The notes under the pieces: generated by a model
The model's database searches: none
Told to the model about the DNA's origin: nothing
What the model saw: the letters and a program-made list of their open reading frames with translations, nothing else
Translations under genes and position numbers: made by a program
Shown here: positions 13,274-24,588 of the stretch, piece by piece
Layout: every line of letters starts with the position of its first letter
Numbering within the stretch: position 1 is the first letter of the stretch
Assembly: GCA_030268105.1 (NCBI GenBank)
Contig: BSDZ01000009.1
Span: 1,377,501-1,441,500, forward strand
Direction: 5' to 3'
Source: Volvox africanus
Lineage: Eukaryota > Chlorophyta > Chlorophyceae > Chlamydomonadales > Volvocaceae
DNA: 64,000 nucleotides

Positions 13274-16200
13274 ACAACTTCTGGATTTGCAGTGCAGCAC
13301 GTATTTGTCTGCTGCACCATCCTCCGTACAAGACCGAGGTGGCTCTGCAGTACCAAGCGCACAGCAGGGTACGACAGTAGTGTGCAGCAGCAGGCAGGAA
13401 TAGATGGAGTGTTTGTCCCCGCCGCCACTGCCGTTCGTTACTGCTCGTTGTTAGATAGACTGGCAGCTGATGTTTCGGTATTGTACCATATATATAACAT
13501 ATACAAGTATTCATACTTACATTCACACATAAAAATTTACTTTATTTTTAGTTTAGGGTGTTACACTGTCTGTATGCGGGCGACTCACCCGGCTGAAAGG
13601 ACAAGCACCGGGGGACCCTGTATGTCACGCCTATTATTACTTGATGTACATGAATATATATATATATATCCATCCCGCTCATATGTTACGCAATTCAATT
13701 CAATTCACCGCATCGCAACGCATGGATGTTACTTATGTGTGGCAACGAGATTATTGGAACCGAAAAAACCTTATATCAGAAGGCAGGAGGCAGTTAGGAA
13801 TTCTTGTTATTGTTCCAACCATATATTTATTTGTATATGTGTATATGTATTTATTATATGTATCAAGTATTTGTTTCACTCCCACTACTCCATGCCGGTA
13901 CGTAGGTAAGTCGATGAGGCGTGTCCACTCATCAGGCATCTTCCGACCCGCGGACACTAACAATAATGGCTGCGGGACGACTTCTCCGATGTTGGGCGCA
14001 GAGCGTCGCGGCAGCAGCGCACATCATCCTGGTGTGCCTCGCACCCTGACGTCCGTTGCTATGGACAGCGGCGGCCGGGTGGTCACTGCTGCCGCCACGG
14101 CTGCGTCGTTGCTGGCGCTGAGCCCAGAGAACACGTTTGATCCGGAACACGGTGCGGTACCTATCTGGGTGTATACGTAGAAACGCGTATTACATAAGAA
14201 TTAATATTTAGTTATGTAAAGGTAGATCCGCTAGTTCTTAGATACAAATATATGGGATAGACTTATATATGTAATTGTTTTGAAGTATAAATAATTGAAT
14301 GCGTGTTATTTACAGCTAGAGCGAGGCTACCTACATACATCGATAGAGTAATGTTATCCTGGCTGGATAGATAGGGTTGAAGGGTCTTCGTTCGGGTTTC
14401 GCATAACCAAGACCCGCGTAGCCCTGCCTACCTTGTCACGCCAAATTACCGTGACAAACTTCACGTGCTCTATCGTCGCTAAAATACTAATCCGACTTCA
14501 AATGCCGTACACTTGTCGTGACATAGTCGAAAAGCAACATGCAGCACGATCAAAATAAAATTTATTTTATTAGATACAGATAATAAACTGAATAAAACGG
14601 ATTTAATTGATAGACGCGCGACACACTTCTGGACACACTTCTGGATATTGCGATCCTTCCTCCTACAATATCCTGCCGTACAACCCAAGCGATATAAATA
14701 ACCTAGCTCGACCCGGCCACAACACAAACAGCAGCGGGGCAAATCAAGGAACCCAGTAGGTTTCACTCATTAAACAAACATTAATAAGCATAAATATACA
14801 TAACTATAAACTATATTATATTTCATATGTTATGCAGATCCAAATACGCATGCATACATGTGTTCTTGCGATATAAATTCTTCACTCATCATCACCAACA
14901 GGCGCTCCACACCTTCAGTGGATGATGAGCTCCAGTCCCGAACTGGCGCTGGAAGAAGCCCCGGGGCCTTCCCAGCTGGAAGTGATGGTGTCCACCATGA
15001 GGTCGTATCTGGGCACAACCATAGCGGAGGCGGAGGCGGCATCAGAGGCAGTCAGGTATATATATGTATGTAGAATCATGCATGATAATTTTACATCGTG
15101 ATAATGATTGTCAATATTGCTGATGACATGTCGTATGTATCTCACGAGCCCTCTGCAATATTAGGGCAATGAGACAACAAGGTATAGGCATGTGTATGTG
15201 TATGTGTATGTGCATAAACACATTCCGGGTACATTCGGAAGAAAAACGTTTCATCTTCGCGGGCCCAAAATAAAAACACTTTTACGGATGATTTTCGGAG
15301 AAAGCCAAACAAAGTTTCCAAACAAATTTCCGGGTCCCGTCCGGGGTAATGCGATTCCGTAATATATAGGTATAATATTATATAGGTTTATTATTATATA
15401 TTATATTATGCATGTATGGAGTTATAATTCATTTCGTTTCGGGTATTCCCTCCTTCGTTCCCGTCCAACCTGCCCGCTTCATCAGGGATGCAATGATACG
15501 AGATCTCTCCGCGCTTGACCTGCAAGAATTAATTGGACACGGGGGCCAGGTAAGAGGTTTGCTCTTATTGTTTAGGATTGACTCATCCATGTATTTACTG
15601 GGTAAGCTAACTACTGCTGGCTATTTGCATACATGCTGGAATAATAAAGTACCTTTGTACATCTGATGATTGCTGCGTAAGATAATCACCCTGCTGTTTA
15701 AAATGTTCCAAATTTATCAACGCCACTAGCAGCAGCTAGATCTGCACGCATGCACGCAAACAATGTCTGTTCATCACACTCGCTCGCAAATATATATGTA
15801 CATATATATTATACCTATACACACATATGTATATGTATACATCTAATATGCATGTGTGCACAGACACCGATACAGACACACACACAGACAGACATGCATT
15901 TTTACGCCCTCTGTCCATCGCTCGCTGAACATCTAGCTAGCCAGCCAGCTAGTCCTGCTGCTGCTTCCAAGATGTATTTCTGCGGCTTCCAAGCCATGAG
16001 CACATATTTACATATTGTGCTGCCGCCTCGCTCGCTCCCGGCATTTCCGTATCCATCGTAACACCATCTGATATATTTAGCACTGGCCTCCTTTGCGAAA
16101 GAGATGCCGCCAGCAGCAGACTTGGGCAGCAGCTGGTCCCTCGTATCACTAAGTATGTTTTTCCACATTCCATTCCATTACTACTCAGGGGCTTGTGTTT

Positions 16201-19200
16201 AAGGGCCTTTTGCATGGCTTGGAAACCGCAGTCAAACTTAATGTGAGTCATAATAAGATAATGATGCCAGCGTGCGATGTATATGTATGTACATATAAAA
16301 ATTCGGGACTACAATTATGATTATTACCTTACATGTTACGCCGTATTACTATCCTGTTGTATCAAAACCTATCCACAGCATGCAATCCATACATGCATAA
16401 GTAAACATACATTATTAATGATTAATACATATATCTGAACATACATGGAAATGTGTAGGACTGCATTCACTCAAGCACACGTGTTTTGTTTCCTGTTGTT
16501 CGTTCATTCATTAGTTATGTGTGCGCCTAGGTACGGATGAAGCCGCGTGCGGGTTTCCCCCTGCCTGCGCTGTGGTTCTGCCCAGTCGTCATCAGGGCTT
16601 GTTGTCCTTGCAGCAGCACGACGAGTCGCCCACAGGCAGTGTTACACCCTGTTGCCTCATACCTGCGCACGCTGCTGCCGTACATATGAGTGTATGTCAA
16701 TGTTACAGGGTGATATTCATGTGTTTATGTGCGCATGTGGAGCTTGATACTGCTTGCCTTCATTATTTCCTCCATCCAACGGTTATCTGGCTCGTTTCTG
16801 CCGTGCATTCAATTACGTATGTAATCAGGTGTGTCGTAATGGAGAGCCACTAGAGGAAGACGAGCTCAGCGGTGCCGCTGAAAAGGCGGGTACTGCTGCT
16901 TATGACACCGACGGTCTTATACCAACGGCAGAAGTGGAGGAGTTGGCCGCGCAGCTGAGAAGGGTATGTGCGGTAAACCCTAAACCCTAATCAGGGTGAA
17001 ACCCTAAGGGTATGTCCGTTTCAATATTATCTAAGTTATCCATTATATGTAATTGTACGTGCGAAAGTTGGTGACCGATTTACACAACTTAGATCGGACG
17101 GTACGGAGGCCCAAGGCCTTGACGACTCCTAATGCCCCCTGACGGTCTTTGATGTCCCTCCACGGCCTTCGACGCACAAGGTTGTTATGAGCCGTCAGGG
17201 ATGTTGTGAGCCTTCGGGTTTGCGGTGGTCTGGGGGCGTCAAGAGCTCTCCGGGGGGAGGGGGATCAGGAGACGTTGAGGCACGTCATAAGATGTCAGGG
17301 GCCATTGGGGGCCGTCAGGGGCCGTCAGGAGATGTCAGGAGATGTCGGGAGAATTATGTGTACGTCAGGAGAATTACGGGACAATACATGCATCGGTTAG
17401 GAGAACGTCAGAACCCAAAAGCAGACATTTGGGGACATTGCGGGAGTCATGAACGTGAAGGGAATCAGGGTGAATTGGAAAAAACAACCTTAAACACTTT
17501 CTAACTAATGCATCAAAAACTTAATAAGGAAATTTAATAAGCTCCAGGAATGTCAGGTAGGTCAGGGGGGCTTCGGATGGCATCAGAACCCGTCAGGAGC
17601 TGCAGGGGACGTCACAATCTGTCTAGGGTCGTAAGGAGCCGTTGAGGGAGGTCAGGAGCCGTCAGGGGACGCCAGGAGCCGTCGGGGGATGTCATGAGCC
17701 GTCGGGGTAATACCAGGAGAGGTCAGGGGGTGTTTTGGGGAGGTTAGAAACCGTAGTGCATACCAGGAGCTGTTGGGGGATGTCAGGAGCTGTCAAGGCA
17801 CGTTAGGGGATATCAGGAGCCGTTGGGGAGTTGTTGGGTCATAGTAGTAACAATAAGAAGAAATGAACAATTAACTGTTTATCTTTAATTTAATTATTAC
17901 TATGAAACTTAAGTCTTTCTCATAAACTAATGAGAAATAAGATATGTGAGCAAATTGCGATGGCGCCCTTGTGCGGGACGACTCGCAAACTTGTACAGAT
18001 CTGCTAAGAGCGGCTGGGGCGCCATTGGGCATGACCTTCATAAATTCCCGAGCTAAGATTGCTTTAGTATCCTGGAGTATCCATGGCTAATACATGGGAG
18101 GATCAGGCCCAAACAGTTTGGCGGATATTAACTCAAAGAGAGAGATTCAACACTGGTATCAAGCGAGGTTGCTCAGGTTTAAATCCATTCTGCAATCAGC
18201 AGAAGGGTGTGAGCGGTCAGAATGATTGGTGAAAGGTTGCAAGCCCCATCACTAGGCCAAGTGGTATCGAATCCGTATGACTACAGATTAGGGAGAAGCT
18301 GTGGGCCGCAGGACTTGAGGACATGAGGATGTGCTCTATCTGGGGGGGTAAATACTTGTTGTATCCTGGGGTATCGAAAGTTAAAATCCGTTATGATAGG
18401 GAAACTGGACATCTTCCGATCGGGCCTAAACAGTTTAGTGGATATTAACACACAGATGCAACAATTGGCCGGCTCGTGTTGTATCACCTACCCCAAACTA
18501 GTGGTACCTATGCCCTGACTTTCCTAGGGTTTAGATAACGACTAGATAACTTGACACGCTGGTAGGAAACTCAGGGCATAGGTACCCTATGCCCAGTATG
18601 GCAAGCCATCATAAAGAGCTGCAGGAGGGAAATATATTGAAATTTATGTATTACCAATCAAATACATAAATATGTATACATATAATCAACCGGTCAAACT
18701 TTGGAGAGTCTACGTACCAGTGCTATGATGAAGACAGGTTCATGGTCACATAATGCAACCTGCCCTTAACCAGCCACTAAGCTTACATACACGGCACTTA
18801 GATAGGCAGGTAAATAGATAAGTACATAAATATATAGTTTTCTGCAAAGACTACGTTACATGCTAGAGCCCAACCGGGGCAATAATGAACAATGGTGGAG
18901 GGGAGAGGGCAAGTACACGCCAACAATGGACAGCCATAAAAGGCAACTGCGACAAAACAGAAAAACGTCCAAAGCCAGCACGGCCTGTAGCACTACATCA
19001 ACCACTCCAAAAGTACAAACACTGACGTCACTGACGTCACGTTCCAACAGGAGCCGCCCGGCTCCAGAACCAAGAACGCTATGATGCAGAAAACCTTGCT
19101 TTTCTTCGCAAGCTCAGAAAACCGATACGATAGATACTTAGGTAAATAGATAGGTAGGTAGGTAGTGTCCATCTGGTTAATACACCTTTTATCGCTGAGT

Positions 19201-19526
19201 AAGGTCTAATCATGTGAGAGATAGATGTCCAAACAGCAGTAGCAGCCGACATCTCGGATACTAGAACCCGAAATGATACCCTGGCAAAGACTTATACAAA
19301 GAGACCGTAACGAAGGGTAAGATGGAGCTACCCTGATGATGTCTCAATTTTGCTTGCATTTATTGATTTGCTTTAGTTTAACCCTTAAGTCGTGTAATAA
19401 TAGTAGCAGCTGTATTATATAAAGTATTAATTTGTCTTTTTTCATTTAACTTTAATTTATCATTATTATATTAATTTTCATAACTGTTTATTGATTATCA
19501 AAACATCAAACAATTGTTGTTGATGT

Positions 19527-19569
<43 letters not shown>

Positions 19570-22500
19570 ACAGGCCAAAAGGAGTGCAATGGAACACGCT
19601 GTCACTCCGACGTTGTCCCACCCCAACATCGTACAGGTCTACGCAACGTTTTCAAATGTACGTACACAATCAGGCACGATCATATGTCGTATGAACATAG
19701 TAAAAAACAATCTAATTTATATTGTATCTATCATTGGTGGTCTATAAATATCTACGTATGTCGCCTGCCAGGGGCCATCCATCTATCACTCCTCCATTCA
19801 TCCATCTATCCACATTCGTTTGATCTAGCACCATGTGCTATCCCCTAGAATCTGAACCCGGTCGATGCCAAATAGAATGCATAGTATTCAATGGTACTAT
19901 GATTACTATGAATAGGTTGGGGGGATATTTCTGTAATAACAGAATAGGTACAGCAGTACGTAGTTACATAATTTCAACTTTATTTGTCGTCGTACAATCA
20001 TATATCACAGGTGGTGACCATCAAGTGCACGTACAGGGGAGATCGACAGCCGCGACTTCGGTTGGTCGCCCGGGATGATCCCATCCTGGCCAACGTGTCC
20101 AAACCGGGTACGGAAGCACGGACGTAGGGGAGGTTCCGGAGCTGCGGATATATCAAACTAAGAGGCTCCGAAAGCTCATTCCTGACCCTCGCTGTGGGGA
20201 TGTCCTAATGCATTTTTGTACGAAGAAAACATATGCATGTGTGTGCAGCATCCAGAATTTTGTGTCTGTTGCTGCCCACGCGACCGCCACTCAATGGATT
20301 CAATGCACCCCGCTCCGCAACCAAACTGCAGGGCCTCTTAGTCAGGTGAGGTGGTTGGCCGGTCTTGGTCTTACCTGCTGCTGGTGGTGGCGGGGGTGAC
20401 AGACAAGTTACATAAGGCGGCCAAGGAGGTCGGTGACATCCTTAGAAACATGAGATATGATGTATGCCAATGTATTTGTCTTTTAGTGTAAGGATGTACG
20501 ATATGCACGAAGGTACGATGAACGGGATGTGGTTTTTACAGGTAATTTGCATGGAGTACTGCGAGTACGGTACACTTTTAGATGCTGTGCACGCGGGAGC
20601 GTTCCGTCCGCCTGGAGCCTCTTCCTTCACCGCGATCGCCCGACCCGCCCTGGTACCCCTCTACATGTCGCTCCTTGAGGTACGACATTGGCGTTAAGTA
20701 CGGCAAGATTGTCACCCCTCTGTCCCTTTGCACCAGCCGGTCGTCTTCCACCCAGTTATTATACCTCCGAGATGCCGGACATACACTTAATCGGGTTTCC
20801 ACTCAAGCCTCAAAATGAGGCATCTAAGGGTTGTAGTACACGTACATTTGCCGTATCATGAACCAGCTGTTTTTATTCGCTGAAGCCCCAGCTAACAACG
20901 GCATATTCGCCCCTCTTCACACTCGTCAAATCCCCTCCAAATCTATCCAAATCCTTTCCCCCCTCTTCCCCCTTTTTTCCCCCCCTCCTCCCGGGACCGT
21001 TCTTTGCCCCTGCCACACTCTCTTCATCTTTCCCTTATCTTACGCCGCCGTCATCCCGCGTCTTAATCTGTGCCCCGCTTTCTTCTTTCACAACTGCGCG
21101 TTCAACGCCCTTCCCGGTTTCCTTCTCATTCCCGCATATGCCCATGCCGTACTCTTCGGCTGTCGTTCTGCCGTTCCCCGAAATATAACTCCCCCATCCT
21201 TCTTCTCAAAGTTCATTCATTACTTTCTGGTTGCTCCTTCACTTCTATCTCCTTTCCCCGGGAAAACTCAGCGGCGCCGTTTTCCTCTTTTTGTTTGGGG
21301 GGCTGGTCGATGGGTAGGGTGAGGGCGCTTTGATTTTCCAAACAAAGGGGTTGGGAGGATCACGCGCATGACAGCACCAGCTTTCCAGTCAGCTTTCAGA
21401 TTCCGCGTTTCCTATTTCAGTGAACCCAAAGAATCATTACGCGGTACCTTTTCGTCGCCACCAGCGCCAAGGCCAATAGTAAACTTTATTATGGATCCTA
21501 TTGCATTTTTCCGGATTCTAATTGCGGCCTTGTTGGCTACCTAGTTTACGTTCCAATGTTTTCACCTCCCCTACCTGGAGGACGGAGCTACACGTCGCCT
21601 CCACCATCGCGGCTAGTCATGCTCTACAGCAGCGTCTACAGCGGTATTTTGCCTTGCTTGTTCGACTTGCCCTCCTTCTCGCCCTCCTTTCCGCCCTCCA
21701 TCCCCCCGAACATACACACACGAACGATCGTTTCTCATGGCCCCCCGGCAGGTGGCCCTCGCTCTGCGGTACCTGCACGCCCGACGATTGGTTCATTGCG
21801 ATCTCAAACCAAGCAATGTACTGCTCAAGGGCAGTAATCGTGACGCACGGGGATGGACCTGCAAGGTAGATATGCACAACAGCAGTTTATATGTTAATAT
21901 CGTAAATGGGCATCGTACTTGCCGTAGTCAATCCAAGCTTCCTCGCCTGCTGCCATGCAACAAGCGTAACTCGTACACTGTACGGCGCGTAAAAGTTATC
22001 ATGACGCAGCCACCTTTTCAGAAGGTCACTTCTTATTATTGCGAATTAACAAATCATAAGTGAGATTTCGCTTCCCGTACCTACGGTACTTCCGTACTTA
22101 TTTGTCTGTAGCTGTCGGACTTCGGCTGCACCCGACTCATGACGGAGATGCCGCAGCCAGAGCTGCCGGCAACAGGCAGCAGCAAACAATCTCAAGCCCC
22201 ATCGCCAAGAATGCTGCTGGGATTTCGGATGGCAGCTCCTCTGGGAACGATCGCATACATGGCGCCAGGTGTGGATATGGACTTTCAGCAAGTCAGGTAT
22301 TAACTTTACAGCAAATTGAATAGTCGTTTATGAGTTTTTACCGTAATTTGGGTATAGTTGATTTCGTCTAGCCGAACGGCTTTTTTAACACTTATTGTAG
22401 AAATATTAGTTTATACCATACTTGTGACAAACATTGATTTTTTCCCATATTGGAGAAATAAATAAAGAAGTTGAATTTTTTTATTGCTTCTTTGTTTGCA

Positions 22501-24540
22501 CAAGCCGTGAATCGCTAGCCATTAACCGTCTCAACGACCCTCGCAGAAATCTTCCTGAAGAACCGTATCCTAACAGCGGCAGTGGACATTTACGCCTTTG
22601 GTGCGGCGTGTACCGCCTCTATGCCGGCGCGTAATCATTGTGCCTTTCGGATCACCTAAACCTTTATGTGCCAATAAAATATTGCGAAAAAGAATATTTC
22701 GGCGGCAATATCTTTCATCTTTTGTGTGCGCGTCATGCAATACGAAAAAGGACTCCCGTATGTCAGGTCGGGGAAACGCCCCAGCTTGCGGTGCGTGCGG
22801 GTGTGTGCACGCGCAATAACGCTATGCTGCTACCTAACTTTTTCCGCTGTCCCCGCAGGCATCTTGATGTACGAGCTTCTAATTTGCCGTATGCCGTACA
22901 CAAATATACCGCCATCGGTAAGGCAGTTGGTTACCTGATTCTGTGTGGTTAAAATGCGTTCGCATCGAAGCACGGAAAGAACCCGGGGCCCTAGTACAAG
23001 TGAACCCGCCCTTGTACGAATGTACATTTGATAAAATAAAATTGGCTCTTCACGTATGTACGATAAACTCGGAAGATTAACAGCGGAAGTTAAGTTTTGT
23101 AAAACTGTAATTAAGTGTCATGAAACAATTGCGCTGCATATGTATGGATTTGGACATTTCGCATCCTTGAGGGAGGTGAGGGCAGTACAGTGCTGCATAT
23201 AGATGCTGCACAGATTTGCTTCGTAATAGCCCAACCCTGGACCGATGCGCGAGATGTACGACTCCAAGGCGCATTCCAAGGTCTATATGGACTTTTCCGA
23301 TGCTGCAGGAGGTTCCGCGCCAAGTCGTACGATGCCATCTGAGACCCGAGTTTCATCCCCTGGCCCCGACTGACTACTGGTGAGTCGTAGTCCCCTGCCG
23401 TACCCCTGCCGTACGCCCTGCCGAACCCTGACTTCAACTTGGGTGCTGTGGTGGCTTCGTACGAACGTGGCCGCGGCTTCGTACGGTTTTGATTTGGATT
23501 TGGATTTGGATTCTGGTTCGAACATCCACTGGGGCGGCTATACATGGATAGCATAACTAACTTAACAAAGTACATAACCGCCACGAATCAATGTACAACG
23601 CCGCATAAATACACTAACTGCGCTGAATGTGGTTCGGCCCGGTGGCCATCAGGGCTCCTCGGTAGGTGCTTGTCGTCCTTGCAGCAGCAGGCCGAGTCGC
23701 CAAACACAGTGTAACACCCCTTTGCTTTAAACCTGCGCACGCTGTTGCCGTACGTATAGCACCCATTCATAACACGATGCAATACATAATTTGACATATT
23801 CAGCCTTAATTAATTAAATACATCGAGCTACAGTTAGTTAGTTATTACTCATACTAGACAAATAAACATAATTCATCAATATGTAACAAAGTTAGCATGT
23901 GCTCTGCCAGTTGCGACTGCCTACCTGCCGTATAAAAAACCTAAAACCCTTAAACTCCTCTAGCCTCTGGTCATGTCCTCTCAAACCGTACGTTCGTACG
24001 GCCCCTGTGGTACTCGCTCCTGCCATTCCTAACATACCGACTACACGAAGTGCTCTCGCAATCCGCTGCTGGGCGTCTTCCCCCTCGCGTCGCCCCACCG
24101 CATCCGACCTGGTTATGGAGATTGAGAACCTGCTCAAGCTGGCCCGTAAGGATGAGGCTGTACGGCAGGAGCAGGCGGCCTTAAGCTTGCGACCGGTGGG
24201 GACGGCGGCCATTGCATCGGAGTCACCGGCGGCGGCGGCCGTGGCCGCGGCGGCGGCGGCGGCGGCGGCGGCTTTTGCCGTGAAAGATGTCACCGCCATG
24301 GCAGCCGCCGCTGCCGCCGCCGGCAATGCGGCGGAGACGGAGGCGCAACCGCCACCGTTAACGCCGCCACCGCCTAGCCAGGCCGAGCCCTCGGCAACAG
24401 CGCCGCCGGCGCAGCGGCCGCCTGGCCGTCCCTTGGCGGTGCATTTCAGCCAAGTGGCCATTGCAGAGGCGCAGAACAACAATCCAGAGTCCACAAAATA
24501 CGACATTGTGGACAATACGGCCCTCGGAGCGGAAGGCTAA
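6840..24540 (+). CDS. TKL-like protein kinase, non-RD, long N-terminus (19 exons)
   Basis: Proposed exons: 6840-7631, 8449-8882, 10126-10201, 11703-12329, 13293-13368, 13906-14151, 14902-15055, 15486-15549, 16189-16242, 16829-16963, 19574-19657, 20011-20094, 20256-20345, 20542-20679, 21752-21865, 22112-22268, 22547-22600, 22859-22917, 23911-24540. All junction phases agree and give about 1355 aa. The C-terminal half is a complete kinase domain: Gly loop IGHGGQGLVFKG (exons 8-9), lysine in ETAVKLN, alpha-C glutamate in SAMEHAV, hinge VICMEYCEYGTLLDAV, catalytic loop HCDLKPSNVLL, SDFG, GTIAYMAPE, AVDIYAFG and CWASSPSRRP. HCD replaces HRD, so it is a non-RD kinase; the family resembles plant/algal Raf-like TKL kinases. 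A 45-residue acidic insert (exon 10) separates beta-3 from alpha-C. The N-terminal ~800 residues are Gln-, Thr/Ala- and Gly-rich with some hydrophobic helices; I recognise no domain. The start codon and the limits of exons 12 and 13 are the least certain parts (20107 and 20249 are alternatives). Confidence 0.85.
7209..7455 (+). repeat. Coding (GCTACT)n-type hexanucleotide/trinucleotide repeat
   Basis: Exon 1 of the kinase gene contains a CTG/CTA/CTC trinucleotide tract interspersed with GGT. It reads as alternating Thr-Ala, Pro-Ala and Gly-Ala in the coding frame. The other plus frames stay open as Cys-Tyr or Leu runs and the minus frame also stays open, which is why spurious ORFs overlap here. 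The reading frame is chosen because it joins in phase to exon 2. Confidence 0.85.
8912..9015. repeat. (CAA)n/(TAA)n followed by (TA)n microsatellite
   Basis: In intron 2 of the kinase gene a CAA run changes to AAT, then to AAATATATAT and a pure TA run up to about 9015. It starts about 30 bases after the exon 2 donor at 8883. Confidence 0.9.
9771..9824. repeat. (GATA)n microsatellite
   Basis: About thirteen uninterrupted GATA units lie in intron 2 of the kinase gene. Confidence 0.95.
10220..10249. other. Perfect hairpin just after a donor splice site
   Basis: The arms CTGGACTATATA (10220-10231) and TATATAGTCCAG (10238-10249) are exact reverse complements with a 6-nt loop. The hairpin begins 18 nt downstream of the exon 3 donor (GTGAGT at 10202) of the kinase gene, close enough to be able to affect donor recognition if it forms in the transcript. 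Confidence 0.8.
10447..10555. repeat. AT-rich minisatellite, unit like ACTATATATAATAT
   Basis: Six or so imperfect tandem units of about 14-18 bp, each containing ACTATATATAATAT, occur in intron 3 of the kinase gene. The block is low-melting and contains no coding frame. Confidence 0.8.
13015..13273. repeat. Complex (ATT)/(GTT)/(AGT)/(ATTAGT) trinucleotide block
   Basis: Successive pure tracts of ATT, GTT, AGT, ATT, the hexamer ATTAGT and again GTT fill the 3' end of intron 4 of the kinase gene. The last GTT tract stops about 20 nt before the exon 5 acceptor (exon from 13293). Open frames through it (poly-Leu, poly-Asn) are artefacts of the repeat. Confidence 0.95.
13555..13622 (-). mobile_element. 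Short LINE 3' end fragment
   Basis: GGTGTTACACTGTCTG..GGGCGACTCACCC..GACAAGCACCGGGGGACCCTG matches the 3' terminus of the LINE that ends at 44550, in the same orientation. Only about 65 bp are present, consistent with extreme 5' truncation. It lies in intron 5 of the kinase gene. Confidence 0.6.
16530..16690 (+). mobile_element. LINE 3' end fragment
   Basis: CTGCGCTGTGGTTCTGCCC..CATCAGGGCTTG..GTCGCCCACAGGCAGTGTTACACC is a plus-strand copy of the LINE 3' terminus. It is followed by ACCTGCGCACGCTG, which also follows the copy at 23617-23717. These two copies are therefore closer to each other than to the rest and may be a subfamily. It lies in intron 9 of the kinase gene, upstream of exon 10. 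Confidence 0.55.
16976..17010. repeat. Telomere-like CCCTAAA motifs
   Basis: AAACCCTAAACCCTAA followed by GAAACCCTAAGGG lies directly after the exon 10 donor (GTATGT at 16964) of the kinase gene. The heptamer CCCTAAA is the plant-type and Volvox-type telomere unit. The block is too short to be a former chromosome end and is best read as an interstitial trace. Confidence 0.7.
17140..17860. repeat. Degenerate GTCAGGAGCCGTCAGGGGAT minisatellite
   Basis: About 700 bp of imperfect tandem units built from 10-mers such as GGAGCCGTCA and GGGGATGTCA fill much of intron 10 of the kinase gene. Units are diverged and interrupted near 17480-17550, so the array is old. No frame through it looks coding. 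Confidence 0.7.
18060..18480. repeat. Two diverged copies of a short intronic repeat
   Basis: The segment with GTATCCTGGAGTATC..AAACAGTTTGGCGGATATTAAC (about 18070-18130) recurs as GTATCCTGGGGTATC..AAACAGTTTAGTGGATATTAAC (about 18361-18450). A related GGACATCTCCCGATTGGGCC..GGCGGATAATTA occurs near 27847-27895. This is a dispersed repeat of unknown class. Confidence 0.5.
18490..18632. repeat. Hairpin-bearing dispersed repeat
   Basis: The arms at 18503-18526 (GGTACCTATGCCCTGACTTTCCTA) and 18563-18586 are reverse complements with one mismatch and a 36-nt spacer. The flank continuing to 18632 (GTATGGCAAGCCATCATAAAGAGCTGCAG) is shared with 2785-2885. It has the form of a foldback or MITE-like unit, but no target duplication was identified. 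Confidence 0.6.
19527..19569. repeat. (GAT)n microsatellite abutting an acceptor site
   Basis: GAT units run straight into ATACAG, which is the acceptor of exon 11 (19574) of the kinase gene. The usual pyrimidine tract is therefore replaced by a GAT repeat. Confidence 0.85.
23617..23755 (+). mobile_element. LINE 3' end fragment
   Basis: GAATGTGGTTCGGCCCGGTGGCCATCAGGGCTC..GTCGCCAAACACAGTGTAACACC is a plus-strand copy of the LINE 3' terminus inside intron 18 of the kinase gene. The following ACCTGCGCACGCTGTTGCCGTAC is shared with the copy ending near 16690. Confidence 0.55.
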
Positions 24541-24583
24541 GTCCAAGTGAACTGATGTACGGCACAACCTTGATGTGACTACG

Positions 24584-24588
24584 TGTAA
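24584..24588 (+). promoter_or_regulatory. Candidate TGTAA poly(A) signal of the kinase gene
   Basis: TGTAA, the poly(A) signal used by Chlamydomonas and Volvox, lies 44 nt after the stop codon at 24538-24540. Another TGTAA at 24840-24844 would give a more usual 3' UTR length. Which one is used cannot be told from sequence. Confidence 0.4.

Noticed and set aside
12933..13428. Open frames rich in Leu/Val, Thr/Ile and Asn
   Set aside because: They are produced by the trinucleotide block in intron 4 of the kinase gene. Only the short stretch 13293-13368 joins in phase to neighbouring exons.
17140..17860. CRISPR-like array of regular repeats
   Set aside because: Units are contiguous and diverged without unique spacers, and the locus is an intron of a eukaryotic gene.
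20249..20345. Alternative reading of kinase exon 13 starting at 20249
   Set aside because: It is open, but with the exon 12 end at 20107 it forces TAA at the start of exon 14. The 20094/20256 pair keeps phase 0 into VICMEYC and makes the total divisible by three.
23892..24515. Minus-strand 207-codon frame over the last kinase exon
   Set aside because: It is a GC-rich shadow. The plus frame carries the kinase CWASSPSRRP motif and ends at a stop compatible with the gene.
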